A DNA stretch of 64,000 nt from Microvelia longipes (lineage: Eukaryota > Arthropoda > Insecta > Hemiptera > Veliidae). Below, piece by piece: positions 35,746 through 48,999 of the stretch; the stretch's first letter is position 1; each line of letters begins with the position of its first letter. A program made the position numbers and the translations under genes. The stretch lies in the NCBI GenBank assembly GCA_018340805.1, contig JACMZG010001863.1:22368794-22432793 (forward strand). Direction: 5' to 3'. The notes under the pieces are model-generated. The model had not been told where the DNA came from, ran no database searches, and saw nothing but the letters and a program-made list of their open reading frames with translations.

Positions 35746-38080
35746 GTTTGCATATAACTTTATGTTACTCATATCGATATTATTTACGTATTGTGCTCTA
35801 ACCAAATGAGACTTCATTGTAGGTACTTTTGCATTCACTAAGCAGAAATATTTCTCAAAGAATATTGTGATATTTATGGCTAAAAGGACATCTAATTATA
35901 GAGATTCTAATTCCTAAATTTGTAAAGAAATGCTTTGTTGGACAGACAGAATGAAAAAGATGGTCCCAGGGTTCATGAGAAATATGTTTCGACCTCTAAG
36001 AAAAAATATTAAACATTTTACCTCAGATAACTTCTCTCAAAAGGCTTCTGAAAAACTTTTAGCAATTAGGAAACGGAATTTTTCTCATGGTGTTCGTCCT
36101 TAAAACATCGGGAGAGGAGATGCTGAGCTGATTTTAGCCAAGAATGCGGAAAATGTTCACCCCGCCTGGCTTTGTGCAAGGTTAGGAGGCTAAGAGACGG
36201 CCTCTGTTTTGTCGTATCTCTCCCTCTGATACTTTGAGATGGGTTAACACATCTTGCTTTCTTTATAAAGAAGCTACTCGAGAACATGAGAGAAGATAAA
36301 CTGCGTGTTTAACATTGTTGTTGAAAATCCTTGTTGTTTAAGGTGAAAGGGATTATAAAAACAAGTTAGAGGAATATTTGACCTCATTAACTGTTTATTT
36401 TCTGCATCAAACATTCTTCTTCTCTACTTACCTACCCTTCATCCGTAATTTATTATCTGTGCAAAGAACCGCTAGGAACGCTGTAATTAAATATCGCAGA
36501 GATGATTGTCAATATCTTGTCATAAATATTTAGCTTGAATCAGCTTTACACAACCTGCTCTATTAAAAGTTTAGTCGATTCTATTATATAACTTTATCTA
36601 TTTGAACTGTTATAGAATAAAATATGCATGTATATGATACGTTATACGTATCAATCTTTATTGTATCTTACAATCAAATTATAAACTAATATTAAAACTT
36701 ATATTTACACTCATTGAAATATTTTTTAGTTTCTTGAATGCCCAACAGATGTCAGACATTTATCATTATTAAGAACTATTTCTTACTCACATCTAATCTT
36801 ATTGTTTCTTCTCCTTTTTTTTTTGTTATATGAAAACAATTAATCGAGATCATAAAGATACGGAACAGAGACAGACTAACATATAGACTCACTATTAATC
36901 CATATCATTCAAAACAATTGAATGATCAACAGGTTTCCCCTTTGTTTTGATTATTATATTCCACAGGTTGTTTTTTTATTCATTCACCCCTGTTGTTGAG
37001 TTTATTACTTTGCATGCGTGTGGTATTTAAAACATCTATTAATTTGTCTACTCCTTAATCGTCTTGTGAGGCCTTTTTTTCTTTTGGTATTGAATGTAGT
37101 TAGAATTTATAGATTAATATATTAATTAATTAATCTGAAATGAAATTTTTAATTAAAAATTTCTAGTTATACATTAACTGGATAAATAGCCCAAGTGGAA
37201 TCGATCATTCTTTCCTTCCAATCCCCCTTCTTACTCTTTTCATGCAGTCTTACTCATGTATGCTTTTCTTTAAATTCGCTAAAGGTATTTGAAGTATTTA
37301 ATATATAAACACTTTATACTTATTATTAAAAAGGGAAAAAATATTTTTTTCTTATCGAATGTTAGTATAGTTTAAATATCTTCGCATCCCTTAGATTCCT
37401 GAAAATCTTATGCAGATATGTGACGACTTGATGTAATGAAATGATGTCCTCTGAACATCATTTTCCCACCTCTGAAAAACAGGCAACATTTAAGTGATAA
37501 TTCATGTAGTTGTTTTTAAAAAGAATAATATCTTGAAAGAAATACCTGGTAAAATTACAAATATAATATCAAATTGTCTTATGTAAAAAAAATCGCGAAC
37601 ATATAATAAGTATAAGAAAACATTGGGATAATAATTTACTGAAGGATCAAAAAATTCAAGAGGAGGTATCACTGGACTGAACAATGGTTCCCTCTCCTTG
37701 ATTTTTTGCAACTTCTTTCTTCAAGGAATCGTTGTATATTGACAATTGTTTTATTTAATATTTTATTTTTTGAGAAGGTAACCTTCCTGAATTAACAATT
37801 AGATTGTAAGAAGCAAGACGAAAAAAAATGTTGTTGCAAAGTATCATACCATGATAAAAATCAAGGGCATTATCAAGTCAATCATTATAATTTTTTATAC
37901 AAAAATCACTTCAGTGTGGTCTGCAGTGACAGTAGAATATTTTATTGTTTAAATATGGAATAATTAAACTTAATTCGAAATTCCTTTTGGTTGTGAAAGA
38001 TTAAACATGAAGGTGAATTTTTTGAGGCGTCGAGAGTAGCGAGCAACAAGTTATTAGAATCAATTTTAGGGATCTGACCA
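35746..38080. other. No gene seen
   Basis: AT-rich sequence with no recognisable coding region or repeat. Open frames at 36066-36287 and 37502-37711 (both minus) have no recognisable similarity. Confidence 0.5.
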
Positions 38081-38084
38081 ATAT

Positions 38085-38545
38085 GAGGTTTTAAATTACG
38101 TTTGAGGATTACTGAAAAAACTAGTCTTTTAAAATGTGTTTGTGGTGGAGATTTTCAAATGACGTTTCATTTATAGTTATTCATGACGTTTTATTAATGT
38201 TAAAGGCACTCGCCTATAACAAACATGATGTTTTTAAATGACGTTTTAGGGTGACTGTAATAAACACGAGGGTTTCAAATGACATATGAACTATGACTAT
38301 TCAAATGACTATAACAAACATGAGTTTTTCAAATTACGTTTCAGGATGACTATACCATATATGAGGTTTTCAAATTACGTTTCAGGATGACTATACCATA
38401 TATGAGGTTTTCAAATTACGTTTCAGGATGTCTATAATAACCAAAATCATAAGGTTTCAATAACGTTTTAGGGTAACTATACCTGTCTTAAGGTTTTCAA
38501 ATAAAGTTTAAGGTATCGATATCAGTCGAGAAGTTTTGAAAAAAA
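38085..38545. repeat. Degenerate tandem array, unit about 41 bp
   Basis: The best units (38320-38440) read GAGGTTTTCAAATTACGTTT followed by CAGGATGACTATACCATATAT. Outer units are diverged (for example GGGTTTCAAATGACATATG). Non-coding minisatellite. Confidence 0.85.
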
Positions 38546-39864
38546 GTTAAATAAAACAAAAACATATGACCATATCTGGAAAAAATACTATGACTATTCT
38601 AATAAAAATTAGGGTTAATACTGATTGGAAGGTTATCTAATTCGTTGAACAGTCAAGAAACTTAAGTTATATTATTTAAAACATGCTGCCGAGTATTAAA
38701 TTATGACTCCCGATTCTTACCACGTATTGAAAATTTAAATAAAATAACACGACGCGGGCAATTATTGCAAATATTGAAATTATTGCAAATAATGCTGTGT
38801 CGTTCAGTGTATAATCTATGAGATACATATGCGCATTTCCTTTGAAACAATCAAATAAATTAAAGATCAAGTTGTGACGCTTCTGCTTTGGTTATTAAGT
38901 AAAAATTGAACTGATAAGCAGGAAAGCGCGCTTTTCAAAGAAAATTCGCCCGGTTTGCAAACCTCCGCGCCAGATTTTTTTATTGCAATTTTTTCCCGTT
39001 CTGATATAGGAGATTGGGAAGTATAGGTAGTCACATCTCGGGCAGTCCAAAACTTAAATTTTGATTCTTCAAAATTATAGACAGAAAAATTTGATTGTCG
39101 TTGTATTACCTCCTTTTTCACTCTGTTCATGTTTTAACATTACGTAGTTTTATTATAAATTTTTTAAATAGACCTGTGCAATATTTTACTCTAAAAGTGG
39201 TTTTACCTGAAATATCTTTACTTTTAACTAATAAGATGAGAAAATCAAAAGTAAAATAAAAAAAAGAGGAAAAGAATTTGATTTCAATCTCTGTTGCAAA
39301 ATTTCTTCTCACAGTTTGTTGGTATATCTTTTAATTCTTTTTTGTTAAAAGTATTTTTGAAAGGACTAAGTCTTATATGAAGTCCACCTGAGAAAGAATA
39401 AAAGAATGCTATCAAGTTGAAGAATGTTATAAGAGGACAGATTCTCATACGGGAGCAGGTCGCATCATATACCTAGGTCCTGTCCTCTGCTCAAACCAAA
39501 ACATTCTTTAAAACGTTTTTTTTTGTTCTTCCAAATTGCAAGTTCTAGACATTGAGGAGACTGATAAACAAAGGACACATTCTTTTATTCGATTTTTTTT
39601 TTCGAATAACAAAAACAATTATCCATTGTTTTGACCATTATATTACTTTCTTATGTATCAGAAAAGAAAATGTTGTATCAGCAGAAATCATACTTTTTTG
39701 TTTTTTAGAAAACTTTGGTACTTAAATTGAACTTCGTTAGAACTGTTTTAATTTAATTTTTTAAGAGATTAGCTGCAAATTCATAATTTTATACATTGAT
39801 GAACTGGTTGACGTCAGTAATTATCATTAATTGTTTAGAGGTCAGTCTCAGCGATACTCTATTA
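38546..39864. other. No gene seen
   Basis: Includes an 87-codon minus-strand open frame at 38867-39130 of ordinary composition without a recognised motif, and short AT-rich spacers. Confidence 0.45.
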
Positions 39865-40350
39865 CAGAGATACGCAAACTTTAGAGCCCTTTTTTACAAA
39901 TTATTGTAGATAAACGGCACTTGGCGGACCCTTATCTTTTTCGTTAACCGCCTCCCCCCCCTCCAACTTATAAATTTAATAACTTTTTCTCATCGGCAAA
40001 ATTTCTGTTTTTAACGAAGCAGCTCGCTAATTTGCAACACGAAAGAGCTTGAAATATTTTAAGTGATTTCATCGACTTTATTCAGATTCAACTGGTAATT
40101 AGCAAATAGCTTTAATAAACTGGAATAATTGACAGCAAAGTCTTATAATTATTGTAGTTTCTTAATTAAATCAGTAAAAGGATATTATAGAACTGATAAC
40201 TGTTATTATAATTATTAGCTATAATACCATTAAAGTTAATTGATTAATGTTTACATGTTTGTAATATTATTTTGTCCTTTTGCTCAAGGACCTCCTAAAA
40301 CCATTCCTCGAACCCCTAGTGGTACGCGGACCACACTTTGCGTAACCCTG
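39865..40350. mobile_element. Non-autonomous hAT-like transposon
   Basis: The left end CAGAGATACGCAAACTTTAG and right end CACACTTTGCGTAACCCTG are inverted (CAGNGNTACGCAAA), a typical hAT terminus. The flanking eight-base sequences CTCTATTA (39857-39864) and TTCTAACT (40351-40358) both fit the hAT target preference NTCTANNN, though they are only partly identical. The 486-bp element has no transposase ORF. Both termini carry a subterminal GC-containing stretch. Confidence 0.75.
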
Positions 40351-42720
40351 TTCTAACTAATCCTGATGTTAAGAAAATTCAGATGTTGTGTACTTGATTT
40401 GCTATCAAGTACGTTCTAAACAGTTAATATTTCTTTTAAAATTTTATTTTGCTTTCTGTGCAGGTCAATCAACTTCTCTCGGTCAAATCTGAGGATGGTT
40501 CCATCTAGATTCAGTCGCTGTGCGAGCGAAGTCAAACCCATTTAAGTACCAACTTTTTTAAAGGTATTACATTTTTTCTGTGTATAAAAAAATTAATTCA
40601 CCTTGTTATATTTTTATATAAATTTTATGTAATAATATAACTATAAGAATTTAATTATTACAATAATTTTAATCATTAGCGAATTTCCAAAAGGAAAATG
40701 AGCTTATAAGATTTCGTTTTTAAGCGAATATCAAAAAAAATATGCACGCCTTAAAGTCTGTTTTTTTACTCATATTTTTTTCGTATTAAAGGAAATAGGT
40801 TAGTGAAATTGCCATGTAATTTTCAAATATGAAATTTTTGTAAAATTTAAATATACTTGCAAATCTCATAAGCATTAATGTTAATGCCCAATGCCCAATG
40901 CTACGCCTTTATGTAATATACTTTTCGCCTTTAATAAGCGCTCTTGAATCGATTTCAAACTTAGTCGTTAAAAGGATTTTACGACTCTTCTAACATGAAC
41001 TCTAAAAGGAGTATTCTAGTACAAAGAGATGACAAATTTCATCCTGGATTTATAGTTAAAAAAACTATTTAGTAGTTGATCGAGGAAGTAAGGCACTATT
41101 AAAGTCATGTTAACGTTGTCTGCCAGCCTGTCTGCATGTCAGTCGTACGACAAAAAGCAGATGACCCCATGTTATATTGTGACTCTAAGCTACTTCCTCC
41201 TTGTACAAGACAGTATGACACCTGGTAGCAGCTCCAAGCAAACGTTGCCACCCTTGTAATTCTTTTATCCTCTTGCTTTATCCATTTAAAAAACCACTTA
41301 AGGATATAATTTATTAATCCTTTTCTTTAAAAAATCATCAAGACAATATCAACCCTCTAGGATTAACTTTGCACAGTTTTCTTTTTTTAGAATATGAAAA
41401 ATGACTTTGAAATTCGTACCTGGTTAAGTTGGTTATTTTAATGTTGTAATTAAATTTCTCTCTCAAAAAAATTAATTTATTTTCTTAATACTGTTTATGT
41501 ATCATTATTTTGGTCTAATGAATTTATTATAGGTAAAGATTCCATGTTTGGAATTTTTCTGGTGTAACTAAATTTCATATTGGAATCTTTACTGTTAACT
41601 GTAACAGTAATTAACTCTTATCCTGTTAGCACTTCTTTTCGATTTATTGTCTTATGTAGATGTGTTAAAACTTAAATGCCTGTAGGTATCTATGTCAGAT
41701 GTTCTTTTAACCAACAAAATTTTATTATCATATCTAACTTTAACATTACATATAATTCCATATAACTGAAGTAACAAAAAAACTACACGAAGGATCATAA
41801 AAATAAATGAAAAGAGCTTCTTCAATCGCAACGGAAAGAGCTGACTGATGCTTTTGTCTTAACCGTGACTAAACGACCAAAGAATACTTTGCAAGATGTA
41901 CCAATTTGTCGCTAGATTTAAGAAGTCAGAAGATGAGGCTGTGGATCCATTGCAATAGTCTTCTTCTTCTAAAGGTTTAGGAGACTTGATGTTTTTTCTC
42001 ATAACCTCTTCGCCATTTACTTGTATAATCGCTTTGGTATCGGTTCGCTTGAGATATTAAGTTGAAGAAGGGGCTGGAACTTGTACCTCCTACTTGGACG
42101 TTCAAAGGTCAAACTTATCGTCATCAAACCAGACAACTTAACCGCTTTCTTTTTTCTTAAGTCGGGATGAAAACCCATTTGCACGACTAGAAGCGACTTG
42201 AAGAATTCATTAAAAGTGAATTCCGATACTAATTCTTTATCATGCTGCGCTATAACTCATAATTCTAAACAAACATGCTTTATGAATTTATATCCGTATA
42301 AGAACGGATTTTATAAACTTTAAATATATTATTGAAAAACTTGCTCATCCGTTTTATGGTTTCTATACAATATATGAATAATAAATAGTTTTTATGACTA
42401 GCTCTGTATTATGCCAACAAAATTAAAAGCAAAAAGCTTGATGCAACATTTATGTCGTTAAATTTAAATAAAAATTAGACGTATCTTATGCTAATTATGT
42501 TTTCATTTCTCAGAATGTTTATTCTGCAACATGCAGATAGCGATGGACCTCCTCTTTCTCAATTCTTTGCTCTACATCCGTTAAGTCGATCCGTTAGTTT
42601 ATGGCATTCCATTCGTTGAGGCGACTAATAAATTTATTTATTTTCGTACATTTTTAGTGTCTATTTTATTAGATGGTAATACTTACTTCGTTCAGTTTGA
42701 CAATTACAAAGCATCACATG
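40351..42720. other. No gene seen
   Basis: Contains the dispersed motif at 40676-40711 (AGCGAATTTCCAAAAGGAAA) and a GC-richer patch at 41095-41260. A 21-codon frame from 41897 (MYQFVARFKKSEDEAVDPLQ) is too short to interpret. Confidence 0.45.
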
Positions 42721-42721
42721 A

Positions 42722-42950
42722 TCTATTAAGTTTTTACAGAATTAACCCCACTCATAGTGTTATTCTATTCGTGGTAAGTTTAAGTTTTTACAAACTTAAC
42801 TACTCTTTAGGGTTATTCTATTGGTTGTAAGCTTAAGTTTTTACAAACTTAACTACTATTTTAGTGTTATTCTATTGCTTGTATTAGTAAGCTTAAGTTT
42901 TTACAAATTTAACTACTATTTTAGTGTTATTCTATTGGTTGTATTAGTAT
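42722..42950. repeat. Tandem array, about four units of 58-70 bp
   Basis: Units contain GTGTTATTCTATTGGTTGTA, AGCTTAAGTTTTTACAAACT and TAACTACTATTTTA. Later units have gained a TATTAGTA insertion. Confidence 0.9.
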
Positions 42951-45110
42951 TTTTAGGAGTAAAGAAAAAAGAACGACAATGTAAAATATAATGGGTAAGA
43001 AGAACGACATGTCCTCTATTTACACTTTACAAGATTAAATACACAGAAAAACACATATCACATTCAATAACAAAGCATTCAAATAAGTGTCCTTTCTCAA
43101 CACAAGATACTTGCTTGATATGCCTGCTTCCACTCCGCTCCAGGATTTATTGATCCTTTGTCCCTTCTCGTCTCTTTATTCTTGATTTCTTCTTAAAGGC
43201 TAATACTTCAAGAAGAAAAACAATGTTTAGTATAAGTCTAGTCTTAAGTAGAACACAGTGAATCTAAGTTCTTCGAGTATTTTGTAAAAAAAAAATCAGT
43301 GGCGAAGTGTAAGACAAAAACCTTCTTCAAGTTGACACTAACGAACTCTTTCTCCCCACAAGTTATAATTTAACAAACCCTTCTTTCGCCACTTGATTCT
43401 AGAGTTTAGGACTTGTCTCCTCTTTTACAATACTCTTCTTAGTTTTCTAGCCTTTAATAGTAAGCTAGCATTATTGAAAAGATTATCATCTATCACATAA
43501 AATATGATAATGGCGCTATTTATTTTAATTCTATTTTCTGGCAATTCTATTGTTGAAAAATAGAAACGTAAAAATCGCGGATCAGTACTTGACTATGGAT
43601 ATGACAGAACTCGATCAGACATTTGGTTTTGATCCGTCGAGTGACGCAACAATACGATTCCTGTATCAAGGGGAAGAGGAAATAGTTGACTAAATGACTA
43701 CGTTCTTGACCCTTGTCCATACTTAGTATTATAGTTTAATATAAGTCCACGAGGCAAATATTCAGGCAAATAGGCCATGTTGTTGGAGTTTTGTACATAC
43801 TTAACTACACTTAACAATCGGTGATACTTCGGTCAGGGGCTGACTCTTGTTCTTCTAGAGGGCATTAAACAAATTTAATTTGATATCACTGCTTGTATCT
43901 TCGTCAATGTAAACATCCATGTTATACGTTTAAAGAATCACTAATATTCTGTTTGTACCGAATTCACTGACCCAAGAAAAATATCAGGCGCCTCTGTATT
44001 ATATTTATAATGATTGGAATCTATCTAATGTCATGATGAGTTAATACTTTACTACGTGACTTCGAAGTAAGTCATATTTCTTTAAAAATGTTCATATACT
44101 TTGTTTATAAAACTTTATAAACGTATTTAGAAAGCAAAAGATTATTATTTCTATATAAGTTAATAGATTTCTCAGAGAATAAAAATATTTAAGGAAGCTT
44201 AAAAACATTTCTTAAAATCCTGTCTTAAAAAGTAAATAAATTGAAACATAAGGCACGAAGGATCTCAAGATAAACTGTTTGTCATTAATCATAATACCAA
44301 GACGTCTTTTTCTTCTATTCCCTCATTAATAGTAATTAATTAAATGTAAACAAAAAATATAATAAATATGTAAAGGAAATAAATTACACTGTGTGAGGCT
44401 TGTAAAGGAACCTGGGTTCGAGTCGAAGAAGTTCAACAGATATTTCATAGCAGAACATCTCTGTAGATGTTACGCTTTTATGGAATCTTCGTCTGAAGAA
44501 TATAAATGAATATAATAATATATTCAAAATAAAATACCAAATAATCATTTAGATTAGAGTAAGAGGATGAATGAAATACACAAATTCAACACAAAAGTAG
44601 TACAATAATTATTGTGCATTAAGAAAACTGTATTTTTTAAGTTGTTTCTAATGAAACTTTTCTTTACATTTTACTTTAAGGGTCAATAAATAAATAAAAG
44701 TTCTTTTCAGGACCACCGAAAAATTTGCTTGCTGGATCATAAGATTAAAGTAATAAATATTTTCCCCCGCCAATCCGACCTTATTAGCTGGGGCTTAAAT
44801 GTTAGAGTTTATACACATTAGAGTTATAGGTAGAGGAGTTTATACATACATTATAGGTCTTAAAAAATAAATCTCAACAAAAACAAATGCATGTAAAAAT
44901 AAGAGCCGATATTTACGATAAGTCTATCGTAAAAATTTGTGAGATCATTGAATTTGCCAAGTCGTAGGTTCCCAATAATGCTTGTAAATATATTACATAT
45001 GCAGTAGTGTGGTACTAATTGTCAGCTCAACAAGATTTTTTAGTTTTTTTAATTTTATTTTTAATGACCTTAATAAAAAGATACGATGGGGTAAAAATAG
45101 CTTCCAGATG
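42951..45110. other. No gene seen
   Basis: AT-rich with no recognised coding region. A B-box-like GGGTTCGAGTC at about 44413 lacks an A-box partner or cloverleaf. Confidence 0.5.
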
Positions 45111-45114
45111 CTTC

Positions 45115-45238
45115 CTGTAAAGGATACACCAGTGACTACTAGCTTGGCGGGGGCACTGCCGTGCCCCCAAATATATCCGTTGTTACCTGCACTAAGTTTG
45201 CAAACACATTTGTATTATAATAAATAAATAAATAAATA
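45115..45238 (+). repeat. Probable retroposon 3' end with hairpin and (AATA)n tail
   Basis: GGGGGCACTGCCGTGCCCCC forms a strong hairpin at about 45149-45169. About 50 bases further on is an AATAAATAAATAAATA tail. This arrangement suggests the 3' end of a LINE or SINE, of unknown family. Confidence 0.45.
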
Positions 45239-47458
45239 CACTTGTTTAATTTATAAAATTCTTACATATTGTGCAAATAATTCAATCGTCTCTTTCCGCA
45301 TTAACTTCTCTTAACCATCATAGAAGGAGCAAAGTTTATTTTTACTCGAGATGTTTTCCTGTTATTAATTTGCTAGGACATCCTGTAAATTTATTTTAAA
45401 TATTTTTTTATTTTGATTAAACTTGAGGAATGGATCATGAGGAATGGATAAGAATGTAATTTGTACTTGTAAGGTAAGAACTTATACTAATGTCATTATT
45501 ACTGAGCTACAAAGTATCATTTTGTACCCTGGCAAGTTGTGTGAAGCTTTCCTTATTAGTTAATGACGATGACTTGGCAAAGCTTTATTAAATGATTTTT
45601 TGATCCTTAAGGTATCTACCAAACAGGTATAACATTTTGATACTGAAGAAGGACATCAAACAAATCGTATCCTTTTGATGGTTTAAACTAATAATCCTTT
45701 AAACTAAGTTTGATTGAGCGTTACAAAGTATGGACCATCACCTTGTGTGATAGTCTGCAGGGACGTCATGTTCGACTACCGTGAGAACATCGTGATCAGT
45801 AAGGCAAGTCTTGGTCAACAGGATCAGGACCTCACGCATGTCTACCCTCATTTCTTGTACTGTTCTGACGTTTTCAAGCTAACATTTTTCGTATTCTTCA
45901 ATACTGCCTTGATAAACCTAAATAAATCAGAATAAGCTCAGAGTAATAGAAACACAAGTTTCTTTCCTTTAAGGAAAACAATCAGGAGAGTCGACATAAT
46001 GCGATTGACGTAAACCTCAAGAGGTAGCGATGCCAATACGGTAAAAATGTAATCTCTAACACGCTTGGTGACAGAAATCTACAAGCGACCCGAAATTTAG
46101 AAACATTGGACCATTGCACTTACAATAAATAAACAAAAATGGCATGGAGATCCGCAAGTCGAGTGAATTTTCTTTGGAATGCTTACTTTCTTGCTTAAAA
46201 TGCAAGCATTTTTTTCTTGTATTTTTTTGTTAATGCTTTGATGTCCGATCAGTAAGACTTACACTCAAAAGTAAGTTTTTCAAAGGACATGTGATTGATA
46301 ATTTTATTTATTAATATGTTAGTTCTTCTTATGCTAACAATTAAATTGTTTTAGCTCATACTACTCGATGAGGGCGTTGGGGGCGGCCATACTTACCTTA
46401 CGCATGATTTTTTAGGTACTTAAAGTTGCATAGGTTCCACAATCCGAGTTGTAAAGGAAGATTTGGAAGATTTAGGTACTTAAAGTTGCAAGGAAGATTT
46501 CCACAATCCGAGCTCACGTATCGTAATTTAAAAAGATCAAATTCATATTTTTGCGGCGATATTTTCATATTATACTTTTATATTCTTCATAGTTTACTCT
46601 TAATGTAAGATTAATATGGATGTAATGATACTAAGGTATAACATATTTATTTAAAAATATGCTTGACATTTCTTGAATTGACCTTGTTGGATTACGATCT
46701 AGTTGCATTTCTTATTCTACTTGTCTGAGACCTCATGACTTCGTTACTTATTTTGAAACAGCTAAATAATATTTTATTCCCTAAAATATTGTCCTTACTC
46801 TTACATCTGAATCCACCAAATGACATGTGCGCATTACCAAGAATGTCATTGTATTTGGATTATATGCGTCTATCGTTTTTTTTTCCAAATGAAGAGTCAC
46901 AAGTTTGTTCTTAAGCTTGATGTAGAAAATCGGAACGGATTAGACTATTAATAATATACCAGATAAACGCAACCTGATAATAATGAAATATACAATAAGC
47001 TATTTTAGATAAAAAAATAAACACTATTTAAAGAAATAAAAATTACACGTTTTGTATTGCAGTGTCTTTTTCCATAAAGCGTGATCTCACCTTGATTCTT
47101 TAGTTTATTCAAATTTAAAGTAAGACTTAACTCTATTCGTATGATTTTTAAAGTGCATGTACTTATCTGGTTACTTAACATTCCTCACACCTAAAATGAA
47201 TCAAATTATCAATTATTTTAAATTATTTACTTTGTTTTTAGTCAAATATTACAAAACTAATTACTTTAGATAAAAATTCAAAAATAACTTTATGACGGTA
47301 ATGCGATAAGGGGAAATACTTGTCAATCCCGCCGGCTTTAGATGAAACAGAAATTCTCTGTATGTACGTTTTCAATATAGACAAAAGTACATCGTATATA
47401 TAAAAGCTTATACTTTCATCGGCGATCCTACGTAAACATTGAAGACTTCAGCCACCTT

Positions 47459-47461
<3 letters not shown>
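45239..47461. other. No gene seen
   Basis: A small imperfect direct repeat around TTTAGGTACTTAAAGTTGCA occurs at about 46411 and 46470. The open frame at 45714-45935 has no recognised similarity and no ATG at its start. Confidence 0.45.

Positions 47462-47519
<58 letters not shown>
47462..47519. repeat. (TA)n microsatellite
   Basis: About 29 uninterrupted TA repeats. Confidence 0.97.
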
Positions 47520-47522
<3 letters not shown>

Positions 47523-47837
47523 ATTGTTTGTAATACTGTATTTTTGTATAAAATCTAAACTAATTAACTTGCTACTATTAAAGCCTGAAACAATGTTTAT
47601 TAGACATCAAAAATGTTTCTTCATTTTTTAAATATTTTAAGTTTGAGAAACATGCAGCTCCTAAAATTGATATCCTACCTATATGTAGAGCGGTAAAGCG
47701 GCTTCTATATACATTGACTTATTCAAGGACTTTGAGTAAGTTAACTTATTTGAAGCATTAATAATTAAAAATATGATCTCAAATGCCTAGAGACAATATA
47801 CCACCGTTAACGTCAAATTTGAGTCGTAAAAATAAAT
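47520..47837. other. No gene seen
   Basis: AT-rich spacer between the microsatellite and the degenerate T-rich array. Nothing recognised. Confidence 0.5.
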
Positions 47838-48130
47838 TTTTGTGTTCTGCTAACCTGTATTTATATTAATGCTCTGCTAACTTTAATACTTTTAGGCTCT
47901 TTAATAAACTTAATTTATTTTTTTTTTTTTGTTTTGGGTTCTTCTAACTCTTATTCATTTTTTGTCTCTGCTAACCTAAATATATTTTATTTTAGGTTCT
48001 TTTTAACTCTTATTTATTTTTTGTTTGTTTTGGTAATTGTTTCTTATTCATTTTTAGGCTCTGCTAACGTTAATTTATTTTTTAATCTCTGATAATTTTA
48101 ATTTCTTTTTAGACCTTACCACTCTTATGT
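47838..48130. repeat. Degenerate T-rich tandem repeat
   Basis: The word CTCTGCTAAC or a close variant followed by TTAATTTATTTTTTAGG recurs irregularly every 30-60 bp, about eight times. No coding content. Confidence 0.65.
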
Positions 48131-48999
48131 TTAAGAGTCCGTTGTATGAAATATGGGTAAGAATCGTCTTACTTGATTCGTTGGATTTTCATGATTTAAA
48201 TTGGCTTATCCTTAGCTTTCATTTTTACTTATCTTTAGTCACTTTATCTAGCAAGAGGAGTCGCGAATTTTGACATGTAACATCTTATTGCATTTCAGTT
48301 GCATAAAGGCTGTTATATTCTCGCTATTAACTGTATTATTGTTGATGCGCCGTAAACTAACCGACTTGTTAGTTGCTTAGATTCTAATTTAATCATCTGT
48401 ACACTAGCCACGAGCCGTCCTTCATACCTGTTGTAGAAAGAAATGAATGAGAGGTAAGAAATGTGACAATGGTCTACGTAGTGACAAACCTTACATTAGT
48501 GTAAAGATCCTCACCCTCAATGACATTACCATGGCAATTTAAGCTCCCAAGAGCCGAAATAATTGCCATTTTATTAATTCATTGTATAATACTTTTCAAT
48601 GTCTACTAAATATGGTATTATACTATATATTAACACTTATTATACTTATATACCCTTATATATAGTTAAAAAAAAACTAAACGACTCATAAAGGCAAATA
48701 AAATAAAATAAATTAGATAATTAAAAATGTATTAAATATAATTTATTTACATTAAATAACTTAAATAATTACTACAGGATAGCAAAGTAAAGATCACAGT
48801 ACAAAGTTTCTTAAAACATAAAATTTAGTTTATTCCTAAGACTACTTTCTATAAATTAAATAATTAATTAAACACAACATTACAATCAATATATTACATT
48901 CAAATTTTAACAAAATTCATTTATTTTTTTAAATGTTATTTTTACAAATTTAATTTATTTTATCAGACTTTTAAGTTATATTTTATCTTATTATATTAC
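48131..48999. other. No gene seen
   Basis: AT-rich spacer between the repeat-rich desert and the wingless 3' end. It could include distal 3' UTR or wingless regulatory DNA, but nothing specific is visible. Confidence 0.4.

Noticed and set aside
35483..35838. Overlapping Cys/His-rich frames
   Set aside because: Produced by the tandem array, not by coding selection.
38867..39130. 87-codon minus-strand open frame
   Set aside because: No motif recognised, and the length is within chance for this amount of sequence.
44405..44430. B-box-like GGGTTCGAGTC
   Set aside because: No A-box upstream at tRNA spacing and no cloverleaf.
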